Of a stretch of DNA of 64,000 nt, positions 20,645 through 31,043 are shown piece after piece (position 1 is the stretch's first letter; every line of letters begins with the position of its first letter). The translations under genes were made by a program, and so were the position numbers. Location of the stretch: assembly GCA_946541575.1 (NCBI GenBank), contig CAMNJQ010000065.1, forward strand, positions 1 to 64,000. The letters are read 5' to 3'. The notes under the pieces were generated by a model. The model saw only the letters and a program-made list of their open reading frames with translations. It ran no database searches and was not told the DNA's origin. The DNA comes from an uncultured Clostridium sp. (GTDB lineage: Bacteria; Bacillota_I; Bacilli_A; RF39; UBA660).

Positions 20645-21226
20645 ATGAATTTAGTGCCAATTATTATAGAAAATGAAAACGGAAAAGAAAAAAGTTATGA
20701 TATTTATTCTAGATTGCTAAAAGATAGAATTATTTTTTTATGTGGAGAAATAAATGATGAACTAGCTAATTCAGTTATAGCAGAACTACTATATTTAGAT
20801 TCACAAAGTAATGAAGATATCTATCTTTACATCAATTCTCCAGGAGGAGAAATAACTGCAGGAATGGCTATATATGACACAATAAATTACATAAAAAGTG
20901 ATGTATCAACAATTTGTATAGGCATAGCAGCATCTATGGGAGCTTTTTTACTGCTTTCTGGAACAAAAGGAAAAAGATACTCACTAGAAAATAGCGAAAT
21001 AATGATTCATCAGCCATTAGGTGGAGTAAAAGGGCAAGCAACAGAAATAAAAATTGTCGCTGAAAGAATATTAAAAATTAAGAATAAATTAAATAAAATA
21101 ATATCTAAGAAAACAAACATTCCAATAAAAAAGGTTGAAAAAGACACAGAAAGAGATTATTATTTAGAACCAATAGAAGCATTAAAGTATGGAATTATAG
21201 ACAAAATAATAAAAAATAAATCATAA
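20645..21226 (+). CDS. clpP: ATP-dependent Clp protease proteolytic subunit
   Basis: [29 protein letters not shown] (Ser), SEIMIHQP (His), DTERDYYL (Asp). Confidence 0.95.
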   Translation: MNLVPIIIENENGKEKSYDIYSRLLKDRIIFLCGEINDELANSVIAELLYLDSQSNEDIYLYINSPGGEITAGMAIYDTINYIKSDVSTICIGIAASMGAFLLLSGTKGKRYSLENSEIMIHQPLGGVKGQATEIKIVAERILKIKNKLNKIISKKTNIPIKKVEKDTERDYYLEPIEALKYGIIDKIIKNKS

Positions 21227-21241
21227 TGATTTATTTTTTTA
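21211..21241. terminator. Bidirectional terminator between clpP and whiA
   Basis: aataaatca-taa-tgatttatt with flanking A/T tracts. Confidence 0.75.
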
Positions 21242-22157
21242 ATCTATTTGCAAGTTCTCTTATTTTTCTAAACCTATGGTTTAAACCAGACTTAGTAATA
21301 TTTGTATTGGTTTCTAATGAGATTATTTGACTAAGTTCAGATAAAGATGTTTCCGGATATTTTTTTCTATATAAACAAGCTTCACGTATTTTATCATTTA
21401 ATAAATCAAATCCCATTTCATTTTCAATCAATTCTATGTCCTTTAATTGTGAGTTACAAGTCTCTATAATCTTATCCATATTTGCTTGTTCACAATTATT
21501 TAATCTATTAGTGTTATTTTTTTGCTCCTTATATATTCTTATATTTTCATAATACAATACTGCTTTAAAAGCACTTATGATTTTTAAAAAATCGCTTATT
21601 TTTTCTGCTTCTTTAATATAGACCATATATTTGGTATCACGTACTATTATTTTTGAGTTCATATCAAATTCATTAAGTAATCTCTGAACAAATACAGCTT
21701 CATATTTATTCTCAAAACCAAACTCTAAATGATATTGAGAGGTTTTTGGGTCATTAATACTTCCTTTAGATAAAAAAGTTCCTCTTAAATATGCTTTTTT
21801 ATCTTCTATAGAATCAATCATATAATCTCTTGGATTTTCAATAAAGTTACCATCTAAATTAAAAACAGACAAATCATTCAAAATTGATTGAACTTTTGAA
21901 TTAATAGATATTATATATATTTTTTTCTTGCTGAAATTTGCTATTTTCTTTTGTTCTATTATGGCATCTACACCATAAATTGATTTAATCAATAAATAAA
22001 TTCTTTTAGCAACTTTTGCATTTTCAGTCGACAATTCAACAATATTATTAGATACTTTTGCATTACTTCTTACAAAAGCAGATAACTCAGCTATATTTTC
22101 TGTATTAGAAAACGAAAGTAAACATATTTCATTTTTCACATTAGTAGTAAAAGACAT
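21231..22157 (-). CDS. whiA: WhiA DNA-binding protein
   Basis: N-terminal MSFTTNVKNEI, LAGLIDADG-like core, C-terminal HTH LSELSQIISLETNTNITKSGLNHRFRKIRELA. Confidence 0.93.
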   Translation of the reverse strand: MSFTTNVKNEICLLSFSNTENIAELSAFVRSNAKVSNNIVELSTENAKVAKRIYLLIKSIYGVDAIIEQKKIANFSKKKIYIISINSKVQSILNDLSVFNLDGNFIENPRDYMIDSIEDKKAYLRGTFLSKGSINDPKTSQYHLEFGFENKYEAVFVQRLLNEFDMNSKIIVRDTKYMVYIKEAEKISDFLKIISAFKAVLYYENIRIYKEQKNNTNRLNNCEQANMDKIIETCNSQLKDIELIENEMGFDLLNDKIREACLYRKKYPETSLSELSQIISLETNTNITKSGLNHRFRKIRELANRLKK

Positions 22158-22246
22158 AATATCACAAATAACCAATAAATTGATTCCTTTCATTCACTTT
22201 TTTAAACTTAATGCTTATTATACAACAAAACCACATAAAATGTGGC

Positions 22247-22888
22247 TTAATTTATAAAAAGATATAAAATAGAAACTATAATAATTAATGAACAAAATAG
22301 CAAAGATGGGTAAAAAAGTTTATTGATTAATGCTGTCTTATTATTGTAATCAAATAAATCACTATTTTCTTCTTCATCACTTTGTTCATAAAAAGCACTA
22401 GCCGCATTACTTAAAACTTTTCTATAAGAATTAGTATTACTAGCTCCATCCAATCTTCTCTCTTGCATTTTTTTATCTAAATAGTCACAATAATACTCAT
22501 CACTTCCAAGATTAAAAACATTATTAAAATAATTATAAAAATCATTTCCTTGATTTACAGAAGAGCATATATCATTTAAATTTAACTGAAACCATTCTGT
22601 TGATACATTAGAAAAGTCCTTAAATCCAGTAGATAAGCTTAAATACGTACCTAACATCAATTTCGCAAAAGATAAACTATTCTCTCGTTTCTCTACATTA
22701 TAGTTATTAAAGTTATCTTGATATGCAAACTTAAAACCATTATCATAAATTATATTATTACTGGAAAAATAAAGTATAGCCATTCCATTATTATGAGCTT
22801 CTTTCATTTTTTTTGACAAATTATAAAACACTTTACCTACTTCAGTATAATCATTATTATAAGAAAAATAATCAGTTAAAGTTTGCAT
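22247..22888 (-). CDS. Hypothetical tail-anchored membrane protein
   Basis: 213-aa ORF with a single C-terminal TM helix LFYPSLLFCSLIIIVSILYLFIN. Confidence 0.55.
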   Translation of the reverse strand: MQTLTDYFSYNNDYTEVGKVFYNLSKKMKEAHNNGMAILYFSSNNIIYDNGFKFAYQDNFNNYNVEKRENSLSFAKLMLGTYLSLSTGFKDFSNVSTEWFQLNLNDICSSVNQGNDFYNYFNNVFNLGSDEYYCDYLDKKMQERRLDGASNTNSYRKVLSNAASAFYEQSDEEENSDLFDYNNKTALINKLFYPSLLFCSLIIIVSILYLFIN

Positions 22889-22904
22889 ATTATCACCATA
22901 ATAA

Positions 22905-23513
22905 TTATAACATATCTAAGTACAAAGGCATAATTTTTTTTCTAATCCGACGTAACCTATAATCTACATTTTTTCTAGTTAAACATAATAAACTTGCAAT
23001 TTCACTTACAGAAAAAGAATTTAATCTAAGTTCAAAAACCAAAGAGTCTTCAAAATCAAGCTCATATTTATATTTAATCAATTTATTAAACAAGTCTTTA
23101 ATAAAAAAATCTTTTTCAATATCATATTCTGATGGAATTAATTCTTCTAGTAAAGTATCAGAGTCATTTCCAACAGGTTCATTAAATGAAATAGAATAAT
23201 TAAGAACAGAATGTTTGTTTCTTTGATTGGTTCTAATACATGTCTCAATTTGTCTTTTAGCACACAAAATTGCATAAGTATAAAAAAGTGTATTAGAAGA
23301 ATCATAATCATCTAATGCTCTTAGGAAACCAATCATTCCTTCTTGATAAAAATCATCGACACCTAATCCAATATTTTTGTTTTTCGAATAATACTTTTTA
23401 GCAATTATCCTAACTAATCCTGAATATTTTTTTAAAATTGTTTCATAAGCTACATCATTATTTTCTCTAACTTGATAAACAAGTTCATAATCATTTAAAT
23501 CTTTATAGTCCAA
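22905..23513 (-). CDS. sigH: Sigma-70 family RNA polymerase sigma factor, SigH-like
   Basis: Region 2 FYQEGMIGFLRALDDYD, region 4 HTH; mrnC-rlmB-sigH order resembles B. subtilis. Confidence 0.8.
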   Translation of the reverse strand: MDYKDLNDYELVYQVRENNDVAYETILKKYSGLVRIIAKKYYSKNKNIGLGVDDFYQEGMIGFLRALDDYDSSNTLFYTYAILCAKRQIETCIRTNQRNKHSVLNYSISFNEPVGNDSDTLLEELIPSEYDIEKDFFIKDLFNKLIKYKYELDFEDSLVFELRLNSFSVSEIASLLCLTRKNVDYRLRRIRKKIMPLYLDML

Positions 23514-23524
23514 GCATAATCCCC

Positions 23525-24223
23525 CTACTTGTCTAAACTAATCACCTCATAAATCATTATTCCAGCTGCAACAGATGCGTTTAGACTATTAATTTTTCCA
23601 TACATAGGGATTTTTGCTAAATAATCACAAGACTCCAAGACAGCTTTAGATATTCCACTACCTTCATTTCCAATTACTAAAGCAATTTTACCAGTATAAT
23701 CAATATCACGATAATCTATAGTAGCGTCTAAAGCAGTTCCAACAATCCAAAAACCATTTTCTTTTAAATTGTCAATTACATTAATAAGATTAGGAACTCT
23801 AGCAATTTTCATATTTTCTAAAGCACCTGCACTAGTTTTCATAACTGTAGAATTAACTTCAACACATCTATCTTTTGGTATTATTATTCCAAGTATTCCA
23901 GCTGCTTCACAAGTCCTAATAATTGCACCTAAATTATGTGGATCTTCTATGTGATCTAATATAACTATTTTTGCATCTGGAACATCTAAGAAATCTTTAT
24001 AATTAGAGTAGCAAAAATCCTCTATGTCAAGAATTATACCTTGATGAGAATATTTATCAAATTTAGAAAACTCTTTTTTAGAAAGATATTCAACTTTGAT
24101 TTTATTTTTTTCTATTAAAGAATTTATTGTTTTGTCGTCAAATTCCTTTAGCAAAGTTATTTTCTTAACTTTTTCTGGTTTTTGTAAAACTTCTTTTGCA
24201 ACATTCCTACCATATACTAACAT
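23525..24223 (-). CDS. rlmB: 23S rRNA 2'-O-methyltransferase RlmB/TrmH family
   Basis: LDHIEDPHNLGAIIRTCEAAG, VIGNEGSGIS, KIPMYGKINSLNASVAAGI (SPOUT). Confidence 0.93.
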   Translation of the reverse strand: MLVYGRNVAKEVLQKPEKVKKITLLKEFDDKTINSLIEKNKIKVEYLSKKEFSKFDKYSHQGIILDIEDFCYSNYKDFLDVPDAKIVILDHIEDPHNLGAIIRTCEAAGILGIIIPKDRCVEVNSTVMKTSAGALENMKIARVPNLINVIDNLKENGFWIVGTALDATIDYRDIDYTGKIALVIGNEGSGISKAVLESCDYLAKIPMYGKINSLNASVAAGIMIYEVISLDK

Positions 24224-24615
24224 ATACTACCTCCAAGAATAATATTCATTATTTCTTCAATTCTATTTTCTCTATTACTTAACTTTAAATATCCTATTAA
24301 TGCTTCTAATGCAGTAGCATATTTATAAGTAATAACATCACAATTTTTAGGATGTTTTCCACCCTTATGATTTCTAGCTCTATAAATAATTGATAATTCT
24401 TCATCACTAAAAAAATTATTATTTAAAAGCTCATCTAAATATTTAGCTTGATTCACAGCACTAACAAAAGTAACTGCATTTTTTTGTAAATCATTAACAT
24501 TAGATATTTTCTTTTCTATAAGGAATCTTCTAACATAATATTCATATATATTATCACCTAAATAAGCTAAAACCAAAACATTTATATCATTGTAATTAAT
24601 AACAATCACTTCCAA
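24217..24615 (-). CDS. mrnC: Mini-ribonuclease 3
   Basis: LAYLGDNIYEYYVR, YRARNHKGGKHPKNCD, TALEALIGYL. Confidence 0.93.
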   Translation of the reverse strand: MEVIVINYNDINVLVLAYLGDNIYEYYVRRFLIEKKISNVNDLQKNAVTFVSAVNQAKYLDELLNNNFFSDEELSIIYRARNHKGGKHPKNCDVITYKYATALEALIGYLKLSNRENRIEEIMNIILGGSIC

Positions 24616-26249
24616 ACTTCTTTTGCAATATCATTACTAATATCTAATATATAATCAGATCTATCAGTAATTCTTTTTGAATGAGTAACGATTACTATTG
24701 TATGATTTTTTTTCATTTCCATCAATAAATCCATTAATCTTTTTTCATGTTTTTCATCTAAAATGTTAATAACATCATCAATAAGAAGTATTTTACTTTC
24801 TTTTAACAGCATTCTTACAATTACAAGAAGCTTTTTTGAAGACATTGATAGCGGAGTATTATCATCAATCACTGTATCATATCCTTTTTCAAGTTTCATT
24901 ATTTCTTCATCTAATCCAACTAATTTACAAATATCAGTAACTTTTTCAAAATCTGAATTAATCATCGTAAAATTTTCTTTTATTGAAGTATCAAAAAAAA
25001 TCGTTTCTCTTCTTACAGAAGATATTAATGAAAAATAATTTTCATCATTTATATCACTAATATTAACTCCATCTAAAGTAATAGTACCCTCATGTTGCCT
25101 ATTTAATCTCAATAACAAATCAAATATTCCAACTTGAACGGTTTCATTTGCACCCGATAATACAGTTATTGAATCTTTTGGCAACTTAAAACTTACATGA
25201 TTAAGTATAGGATTATCTCTAAAACCATATAAAACATTATTAAATTCTATATCACCATTTAATGACTCTTTATTAAGTTTAGTAGTATTCTTATTTTTAT
25301 TAGAATACTCTCTTATATGATTAAATCTTTGCAAAGATACATTAACATTACGATATTCAACATTTAAAGTTAAAACAATAGTAAAATTATCAATTATTTT
25401 TTGATAATAATTATAAATTACTAAAACAACTCCTACATCAGTATGTCCATTAATTGCTTTTAGTGCCATATAAATAACAGCTAATAATCTAAATAACTCA
25501 AATACAAACAAAATAGCACTATTATTACAATTAAACTGAACATTATACTTTGCATGAGCATCTAGATATTCTTTTCTCCTATTTTCTATATTAGGATATA
25601 TTTTATCAAAGATATTAAAACTTTTTATTTCTTTAATGCCACCAAAATAATCATAAGCTGAAGATGTTAGCTTATCTAATTGAAGTTTTCTTTTTTCATT
25701 ATATTTTTGTACACTATTTCCAAGTTTTATTGCAATTATTAACATTAATATAGAAATTATTAAAGTAAAAGTAAATACATATACATCTAAAAAATAAAAA
25801 TAAATAAATATGACAATAAATTCAAATAATTGCACTACTCTTATAACAAGAGAACTAAAAAATCCAGAAATAATATCAACATCCGTTATTATCATATTAG
25901 TATATTGCCCTGGAGAGAATCTAGATAGACTAAACATCGAATTATCTTTTGTCATTCTAACAGCTTGATCATTATAAAACGAAAACAATTTACTATATAA
26001 TTTATAGTAAGCTATTTGATTATAACCTTCAGAAAATCTATAAATACCTACTAATACAATTGATACAATTAACATAAAAACAGCCATATTAGTATCTTTA
26101 TTTGTAACATAATTTATAGATAAACTAAAAAGAATAGGAATAACTAAAAGTATTCCCCTCAAAACAACAGATACGAAAGTCTTCAAAAAGAATTCTTTTT
26201 TTGCAACTTTCAAAACAATCTTAAGTTCATTAAAAAAAGTATTTTTCAT
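24606..26249 (-). CDS. ABC exporter-like protein (TMD-NBD) with degenerate nucleotide-binding domain
   Basis: Six-TM ABC exporter-like N-terminus; NBD has SGANETVQVG instead of GxxGxGKS/T, VRRET instead of the Q-loop, LSMSSK instead of LSGGQ, LLIDDV Walker B; THS H-loop retained. Confidence 0.8.
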   Translation of the reverse strand: MKNTFFNELKIVLKVAKKEFFLKTFVSVVLRGILLVIPILFSLSINYVTNKDTNMAVFMLIVSIVLVGIYRFSEGYNQIAYYKLYSKLFSFYNDQAVRMTKDNSMFSLSRFSPGQYTNMIITDVDIISGFFSSLVIRVVQLFEFIVIFIYFYFLDVYVFTFTLIISILMLIIAIKLGNSVQKYNEKRKLQLDKLTSSAYDYFGGIKEIKSFNIFDKIYPNIENRRKEYLDAHAKYNVQFNCNNSAILFVFELFRLLAVIYMALKAINGHTDVGVVLVIYNYYQKIIDNFTIVLTLNVEYRNVNVSLQRFNHIREYSNKNKNTTKLNKESLNGDIEFNNVLYGFRDNPILNHVSFKLPKDSITVLSGANETVQVGIFDLLLRLNRQHEGTITLDGVNISDINDENYFSLISSVRRETIFFDTSIKENFTMINSDFEKVTDICKLVGLDEEIMKLEKGYDTVIDDNTPLSMSSKKLLVIVRMLLKESKILLIDDVINILDEKHEKRLMDLLMEMKKNHTIVIVTHSKRITDRSDYILDISNDIAKEVWK

Positions 26250-26257
26250 ATATTCAC

Positions 26258-27643
26258 CTAATGTCTATTTTGTATTCCTAATTCTTCTGTTTCAAAAGTT
26301 CTATCATAACAAATCATATTACCAGAAACAAATCCAACATAACCATTAAAGTATTGAATTTTACGACTAACTCTTTCAGGACTTAACAAACGATTAGCAA
26401 CAATATGTTTAAAATCAGCATTTTTATTATTAACAAGATCGTTTTCAGAAATAATACTAGTTCTTTTTAATACTTTTTTCCCTCCAATTAAAGTAGGTTC
26501 TATCATAAGATACTCTTTTACGTTACTATTAAACTTTTTATTTGTTTGACAAAGCAAAAAATTGCTTCCATCATCTCTAGAATATCTAGATAAGCGTTTA
26601 ATATTAGCTGGTAATTCATTTTTGCTAAGATTATGATCATTATAAGAACAAGCAGTGCTTAATGCTTTATCACTTAAGTACTTTCTAAAGTCATCATTCT
26701 TATCCGTATAAAAATAATTAATCGCATTATTTCTTTCAGCAACATAAATATCTAAACCAGCACTTTCTCCTAAATATATATAATTATAACTATCCCCATT
26801 TGGATTAGAGTAATGTTTCATCTCATGAGTATAAAGTGTCTTTGGTCTTGAAATAATCTCTAAGTCATTTTGAATCTGATTTTTAGTTTTAACTTTAGAA
26901 GGAATTACTATCTCTTCTGACTGAGATCTTATATCATGTGCCCAATGACTATAAAAATCTTTGCTATCCTGAGTACCAAAGTATTCAAATGTACACTTAC
27001 CATCACGAGATTTATTGCAAACATCCCACGTTAAATCTAATAAATAATAATCACCATCAAGCCTTACTGCATTCCAAGAATGGTTACTTGGAACATTTTG
27101 ATATAAGCAATATATACCTAGTCTATCCATCATTTCTTTAAATATTAATGCAAACCCAGCACAGACAGCTCTATTATACAAAAGTCCATTTAAACTTCTA
27201 GACACATCTAACCCATTAATAAAATCACTACCATTATTATAAAACATCGACTCACACAATGATCTATATACATACATACATTTTTGAGATTCTGTCCATG
27301 AATAGTCGATTTTTCTTTCAATTGATTCAAATATCTTTATAATATTAGATAAATTTTTTGGATAAAGTATTGTTCTATTAATATACTTATCATCTAAATA
27401 TTTTCTTTTATTAATATAATCTAATCCACCCAAAACACTAAATTTAATGTTTCTACCATCTATTAAACTAATAATTTCACTATTCTGTCCTTTAGTATTA
27501 TTTAATAATAAAAGTATTGGTTGATTTAATGAATTTAATTGATTAACATCTTCAAATGTAATTTGACCATTAACAAGAAAGCAACGTTTTGAAGATAAAG
27601 TAAGACTAGATGATGGTGCTTTTACTTCTACAAATCTAGCCAT
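26258..27643 (-). CDS. Transglutaminase-like superfamily protein
   Basis: Cys-His-Asp motif series NRAVCAGFALIFKEMM, SNHSWNAVRL, YYLLDLTWD. Confidence 0.8.
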   Translation of the reverse strand: MARFVEVKAPSSSLTLSSKRCFLVNGQITFEDVNQLNSLNQPILLLLNNTKGQNSEIISLIDGRNIKFSVLGGLDYINKRKYLDDKYINRTILYPKNLSNIIKIFESIERKIDYSWTESQKCMYVYRSLCESMFYNNGSDFINGLDVSRSLNGLLYNRAVCAGFALIFKEMMDRLGIYCLYQNVPSNHSWNAVRLDGDYYLLDLTWDVCNKSRDGKCTFEYFGTQDSKDFYSHWAHDIRSQSEEIVIPSKVKTKNQIQNDLEIISRPKTLYTHEMKHYSNPNGDSYNYIYLGESAGLDIYVAERNNAINYFYTDKNDDFRKYLSDKALSTACSYNDHNLSKNELPANIKRLSRYSRDDGSNFLLCQTNKKFNSNVKEYLMIEPTLIGGKKVLKRTSIISENDLVNNKNADFKHIVANRLLSPERVSRKIQYFNGYVGFVSGNMICYDRTFETEELGIQNRH

Positions 27644-28241
27644 TTATAACCACATCCTTGTCCACAAATTGACCATTTTTCTCCATTACATAAATCTTCT
27701 TATCAGATTCAGGTAAAATATCCTTAAATTGTTCATATTGATCATGAGAAATTACTAACTCATCAAATCCTAAAGTCAATACATTATCAATATTTTTCAC
27801 TTCGCAATGGGATACATCTAACTTTTTCCCCTGTGCATCAATAGAACTACAATCCATATTTTCTAAGAATATAAATTCATAATAACCAGATACATGAGAT
27901 AGTTCTATATTCGAATTTATAAAATATAATTCATCTGAGCCAAAATGTATATCAGAAGTATAAATATCATCAATAATATCACAATTAAAAAATGTTAATT
28001 TTTTTAAATTAACTATAGAGCATATTTTTTCCATTGAAGGTGCATCTAAAATACAATTTTCAATCATTAGCTCTTTTAAATTATTAAAATAAGTTAAATC
28101 GTTGAAATCAACTTCCAAAAAATCTCCATCATAGTCAATTCTGTTAATAGAAATTGTATCAATCGAATCTAATTCTTCTTTAGAAAAAGAATCACGTTTC
28201 GAATATAAACTATCTAATAATCTTAAAATACTTTCTGTTTT
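27636..28241 (-). CDS. LRR-like hypothetical protein
   Basis: Irregular leucine-rich repeats (YFNNLKELMIENCIL, VNLKKLTFFNCDI); overlaps the next gene by 8 nt. Confidence 0.55.
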   Translation of the reverse strand, partial: KTESILRLLDSLYSKRDSFSKEELDSIDTISINRIDYDGDFLEVDFNDLTYFNNLKELMIENCILDAPSMEKICSIVNLKKLTFFNCDIIDDIYTSDIHFGSDELYFINSNIELSHVSGYYEFIFLENMDCSSIDAQGKKLDVSHCEVKNIDNVLTLGFDELVISHDQYEQFKDILPESDKKIYVMEKNGQFVDKDVVING

Positions 28242-28306
28242 CATGAATATCACCCCAATGATACACTATTCTATTATAATTCTATCACAAATAAACAAAT
28301 ATTACA

Positions 28307-28822
28307 CTATTTATCTAATAAAAAATATGCAGAATTACTAGACATCAAATTAATCATTTTAAAATTTTCAAAGTTTTCTGAAGCTATTCCATAATAATAG
28401 GAAGCATTTTCCATTTTTTTTGAAATACCATTAATTACAGATTTTTCATTATATAAATTCAAATTAAAGTAATATGATATACCATTATCCATATTAATAT
28501 CATCAATCATTTTATATTGATCTTCCTCACTTAAACCATATATTGCTAAATTTTTTGAAATATATTGTACTGCATTTTCTCCTCTATAAACTGTATAAGT
28601 GCCATAATAATAATTATCATTTAAATTATTTTTATCCTTATACCAATAAAATGTTTTATCTTTATTAAATACTATATACGAATCATCAGAAACTATAAAT
28701 GAATTACCAATAATCTTTTCATAATCATAATTATCATATTTTTTATCTTTAAAAAGAAAAGGAATAATAATTAAAATGATTAAAAAAAGAACAACACAAA
28801 TATACTTATAATACTTTTTCAT
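28307..28822 (-). CDS. Hypothetical membrane-anchored protein
   Basis: N-terminal TM YICVVLFLIILIIIPFLF; otherwise unassigned. Confidence 0.5.
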   Translation of the reverse strand: MKKYYKYICVVLFLIILIIIPFLFKDKKYDNYDYEKIIGNSFIVSDDSYIVFNKDKTFYWYKDKNNLNDNYYYGTYTVYRGENAVQYISKNLAIYGLSEEDQYKMIDDINMDNGISYYFNLNLYNEKSVINGISKKMENASYYYGIASENFENFKMINLMSSNSAYFLLDK

Positions 28823-28845
28823 AAAATAATCCTCACTATCACTAT

Positions 28846-28873
28846 ATAAAAAGAATTCACAAAGTGAATTCTT
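28846..28873 (-). terminator. Terminator overlapping the NlpC/P60 gene stop
   Basis: aagaattcac-aaa-gtgaattctt perfect 10-bp stem. Confidence 0.8.
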
Positions 28874-29939
28874 AAACTCTTCTTACAGAAATAATTCTAT
28901 TTCTTCCTCCATATTTCCAACCAGAAACACTACTTTGAATTACTCCCTTTGATCTATTTGCTGCATGAACCATCTCACCATTACCTATATATAATGATAC
29001 ATGAGTTGGAGTTCCGCTTGAATTATCAGACCAAACAATAATATCTCCAGGTTGCATATTTGCTTCAGAAACACCATTTCCGTTAGATGCTATACCAGCA
29101 GCAGTTCTTGATAATGACTTTCCAAACAAACTATAAACATAATATACAAGGCCACTACAATCAAAGCCAACTGATGGATTAGCACTAGCATATACGTATC
29201 TACTTCCAACAAGAGATTTTGCAGCATTGACAACTGATGATGTATCTACTGAAGCAGGTCCATTATATGTAGCTCTATAAGTTGTAACAACAGGTTTTGG
29301 TTTTGGCTTTTCAATTACATTAATTTTATATGATGAATCAGTTTCATTTAAATTTTTATCAATTGCTTTAACATTTACGGTATACGTACCAACTTTGTTT
29401 TTATTATAATCAGTTGTAATATAATAATAACCATTTGTTGGATTTTCAATAATTGATTCACTGTAAGATAAATCTCCGTCTACTTCATCAATAACTGATT
29501 TAACGTTAGATTTAAAATCATAATTTGTTCCAGTATATACTGTAATAGAATCCTTATTCAAAGTAATAACTGGATGTTTTGTATCTTTTACTACAACCTG
29601 AATAGTAAACTCTTTTACTACATCCTCTTCACTGATTTCATATTTTAGTTCTTTAACTCCTAAAGTAGAAGTATCAATTTCTCTAGTAAAATCACTTATA
29701 ACACCATTATCTACACCATAAACAAAATTCATAGTATCGTAATTTGGAGTTCCATATTCTATTTCCTTTATAGGATTAAAACTAATATACAACGCATTAA
29801 AAATCTTTTCTTTTCTCAATACCTCATAACGATTATATCCAAATGTTCCAAAAACTATTGAAAGAAAAAAAGCATTTGCAAAAAAGCTAACTATCTTATA
29901 TCTAGTATTCCTCTTCGAGGACGGTAATAATCCCTTCAT
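28872..29939 (-). CDS. NlpC/P60 cell-wall peptidase with Ig-like (DUF5011-type) repeats
   Basis: VGFDCSGLVYYVYSLFG, THVSLYIGNGEMVHA; upstream Ig-like VKDTKHPVITLNKDSITVYTGTNYDF. Confidence 0.9.
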   Translation of the reverse strand: MKGLLPSSKRNTRYKIVSFFANAFFLSIVFGTFGYNRYEVLRKEKIFNALYISFNPIKEIEYGTPNYDTMNFVYGVDNGVISDFTREIDTSTLGVKELKYEISEEDVVKEFTIQVVVKDTKHPVITLNKDSITVYTGTNYDFKSNVKSVIDEVDGDLSYSESIIENPTNGYYYITTDYNKNKVGTYTVNVKAIDKNLNETDSSYKINVIEKPKPKPVVTTYRATYNGPASVDTSSVVNAAKSLVGSRYVYASANPSVGFDCSGLVYYVYSLFGKSLSRTAAGIASNGNGVSEANMQPGDIIVWSDNSSGTPTHVSLYIGNGEMVHAANRSKGVIQSSVSGWKYGGRNRIISVRRV

Positions 29940-30136
29940 TTATAATTCCACCTTCTCATAACATTATGTATAATTTTTTTTGCGCACGTTTTATATTCTA
30001 ACATATCAAAATAAAAAAAGCAAATTTAAAAATATTTCTCATAATAAATTGTATTTCTATACTAATAATGATATGAAATTTAAAAAATAATACAAAAAAA
30101 CAAAAAGACTTTCTACTAAAGTGTAGAAAAATCTTT

Positions 30137-30916
30137 TTATTTTAATATAAATTTCTTGTCTTTCTCTTTATTTTTTTCTAAATCATTAATACGATCAATA
30201 ATAATATCAGAAGGAATATTATCAAAATCTCCTCCATATGTTTGAACATAATTATCTAACTTTTTAACTGCAGCACCAAGTTCATCATCAAATGTATAAC
30301 AACAAATTTCTTCACCTATCAATGGCCTAACCTTAAACTTTTTAAAATCTGACTTTAATTTATATTCATCAGGCAAAACATTTACCCCTTCACAATTATC
30401 AGCCATAATAACCAAAGAATTATTCTCATTAATTAAATTAGCAGCTAATACACCAAAATCAGAATTATAAGCCTTCGCAACTTTAATATTATCTATTATA
30501 TTTTCTTCACCAATAACCCAAATTTCTCCTTGATTATTACCTTCAGATTTCTTAAATGGCTTTTTAAATTGTTCACTTTTATAAACTCTAAAAGTATACT
30601 TTTTATCACCAACATTTGATAAGTGAATTAATAATTCAAAAGCTTTACCATAATCTGTTATATATTCAGGATAAACATATTGATAATTATTATTTACTAA
30701 ATGCATTTCAAACAATTTCATTATGTTTTTTATATCTTTAGTTCTTTCAATTATTTCACTTCCTAATTCCTTACGATTAGAAATTCCCCTTTTATATTCC
30801 TCTTTAAGTTCATTAACAATCATATATTCGTGTATAAACGAACTAAGTTCTTCATAGGAAATGTTACCATTAAATCCATCTCTATAATGATTGTTAATTA
30901 TCTCCTTTATAGTCAT
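30137..30916 (-). CDS. Hypothetical protein, 259 aa
   Basis: Intact ORF; no motif recognised. Confidence 0.5.
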   Translation of the reverse strand: MTIKEIINNHYRDGFNGNISYEELSSFIHEYMIVNELKEEYKRGISNRKELGSEIIERTKDIKNIMKLFEMHLVNNNYQYVYPEYITDYGKAFELLIHLSNVGDKKYTFRVYKSEQFKKPFKKSEGNNQGEIWVIGEENIIDNIKVAKAYNSDFGVLAANLINENNSLVIMADNCEGVNVLPDEYKLKSDFKKFKVRPLIGEEICCYTFDDELGAAVKKLDNYVQTYGGDFDNIPSDIIIDRINDLEKNKEKDKKFILK

Positions 30917-31011
30917 TTTACAAAACCTCCATTGGTAATGACATATTATACACTTAATCTAAAAAGATTACAATATTTTATTTATGTGAATATTAGAATA
31001 TAATTACTAAA

Positions 31012-31043
31012 TAAAAAAGAATTTAAACATCATTTAAATTCTT
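31012..31043 (-). terminator. Terminator after the BspA-like gene
   Basis: aagaatttaaa-catca-tttaaattctt stem. Confidence 0.75.
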
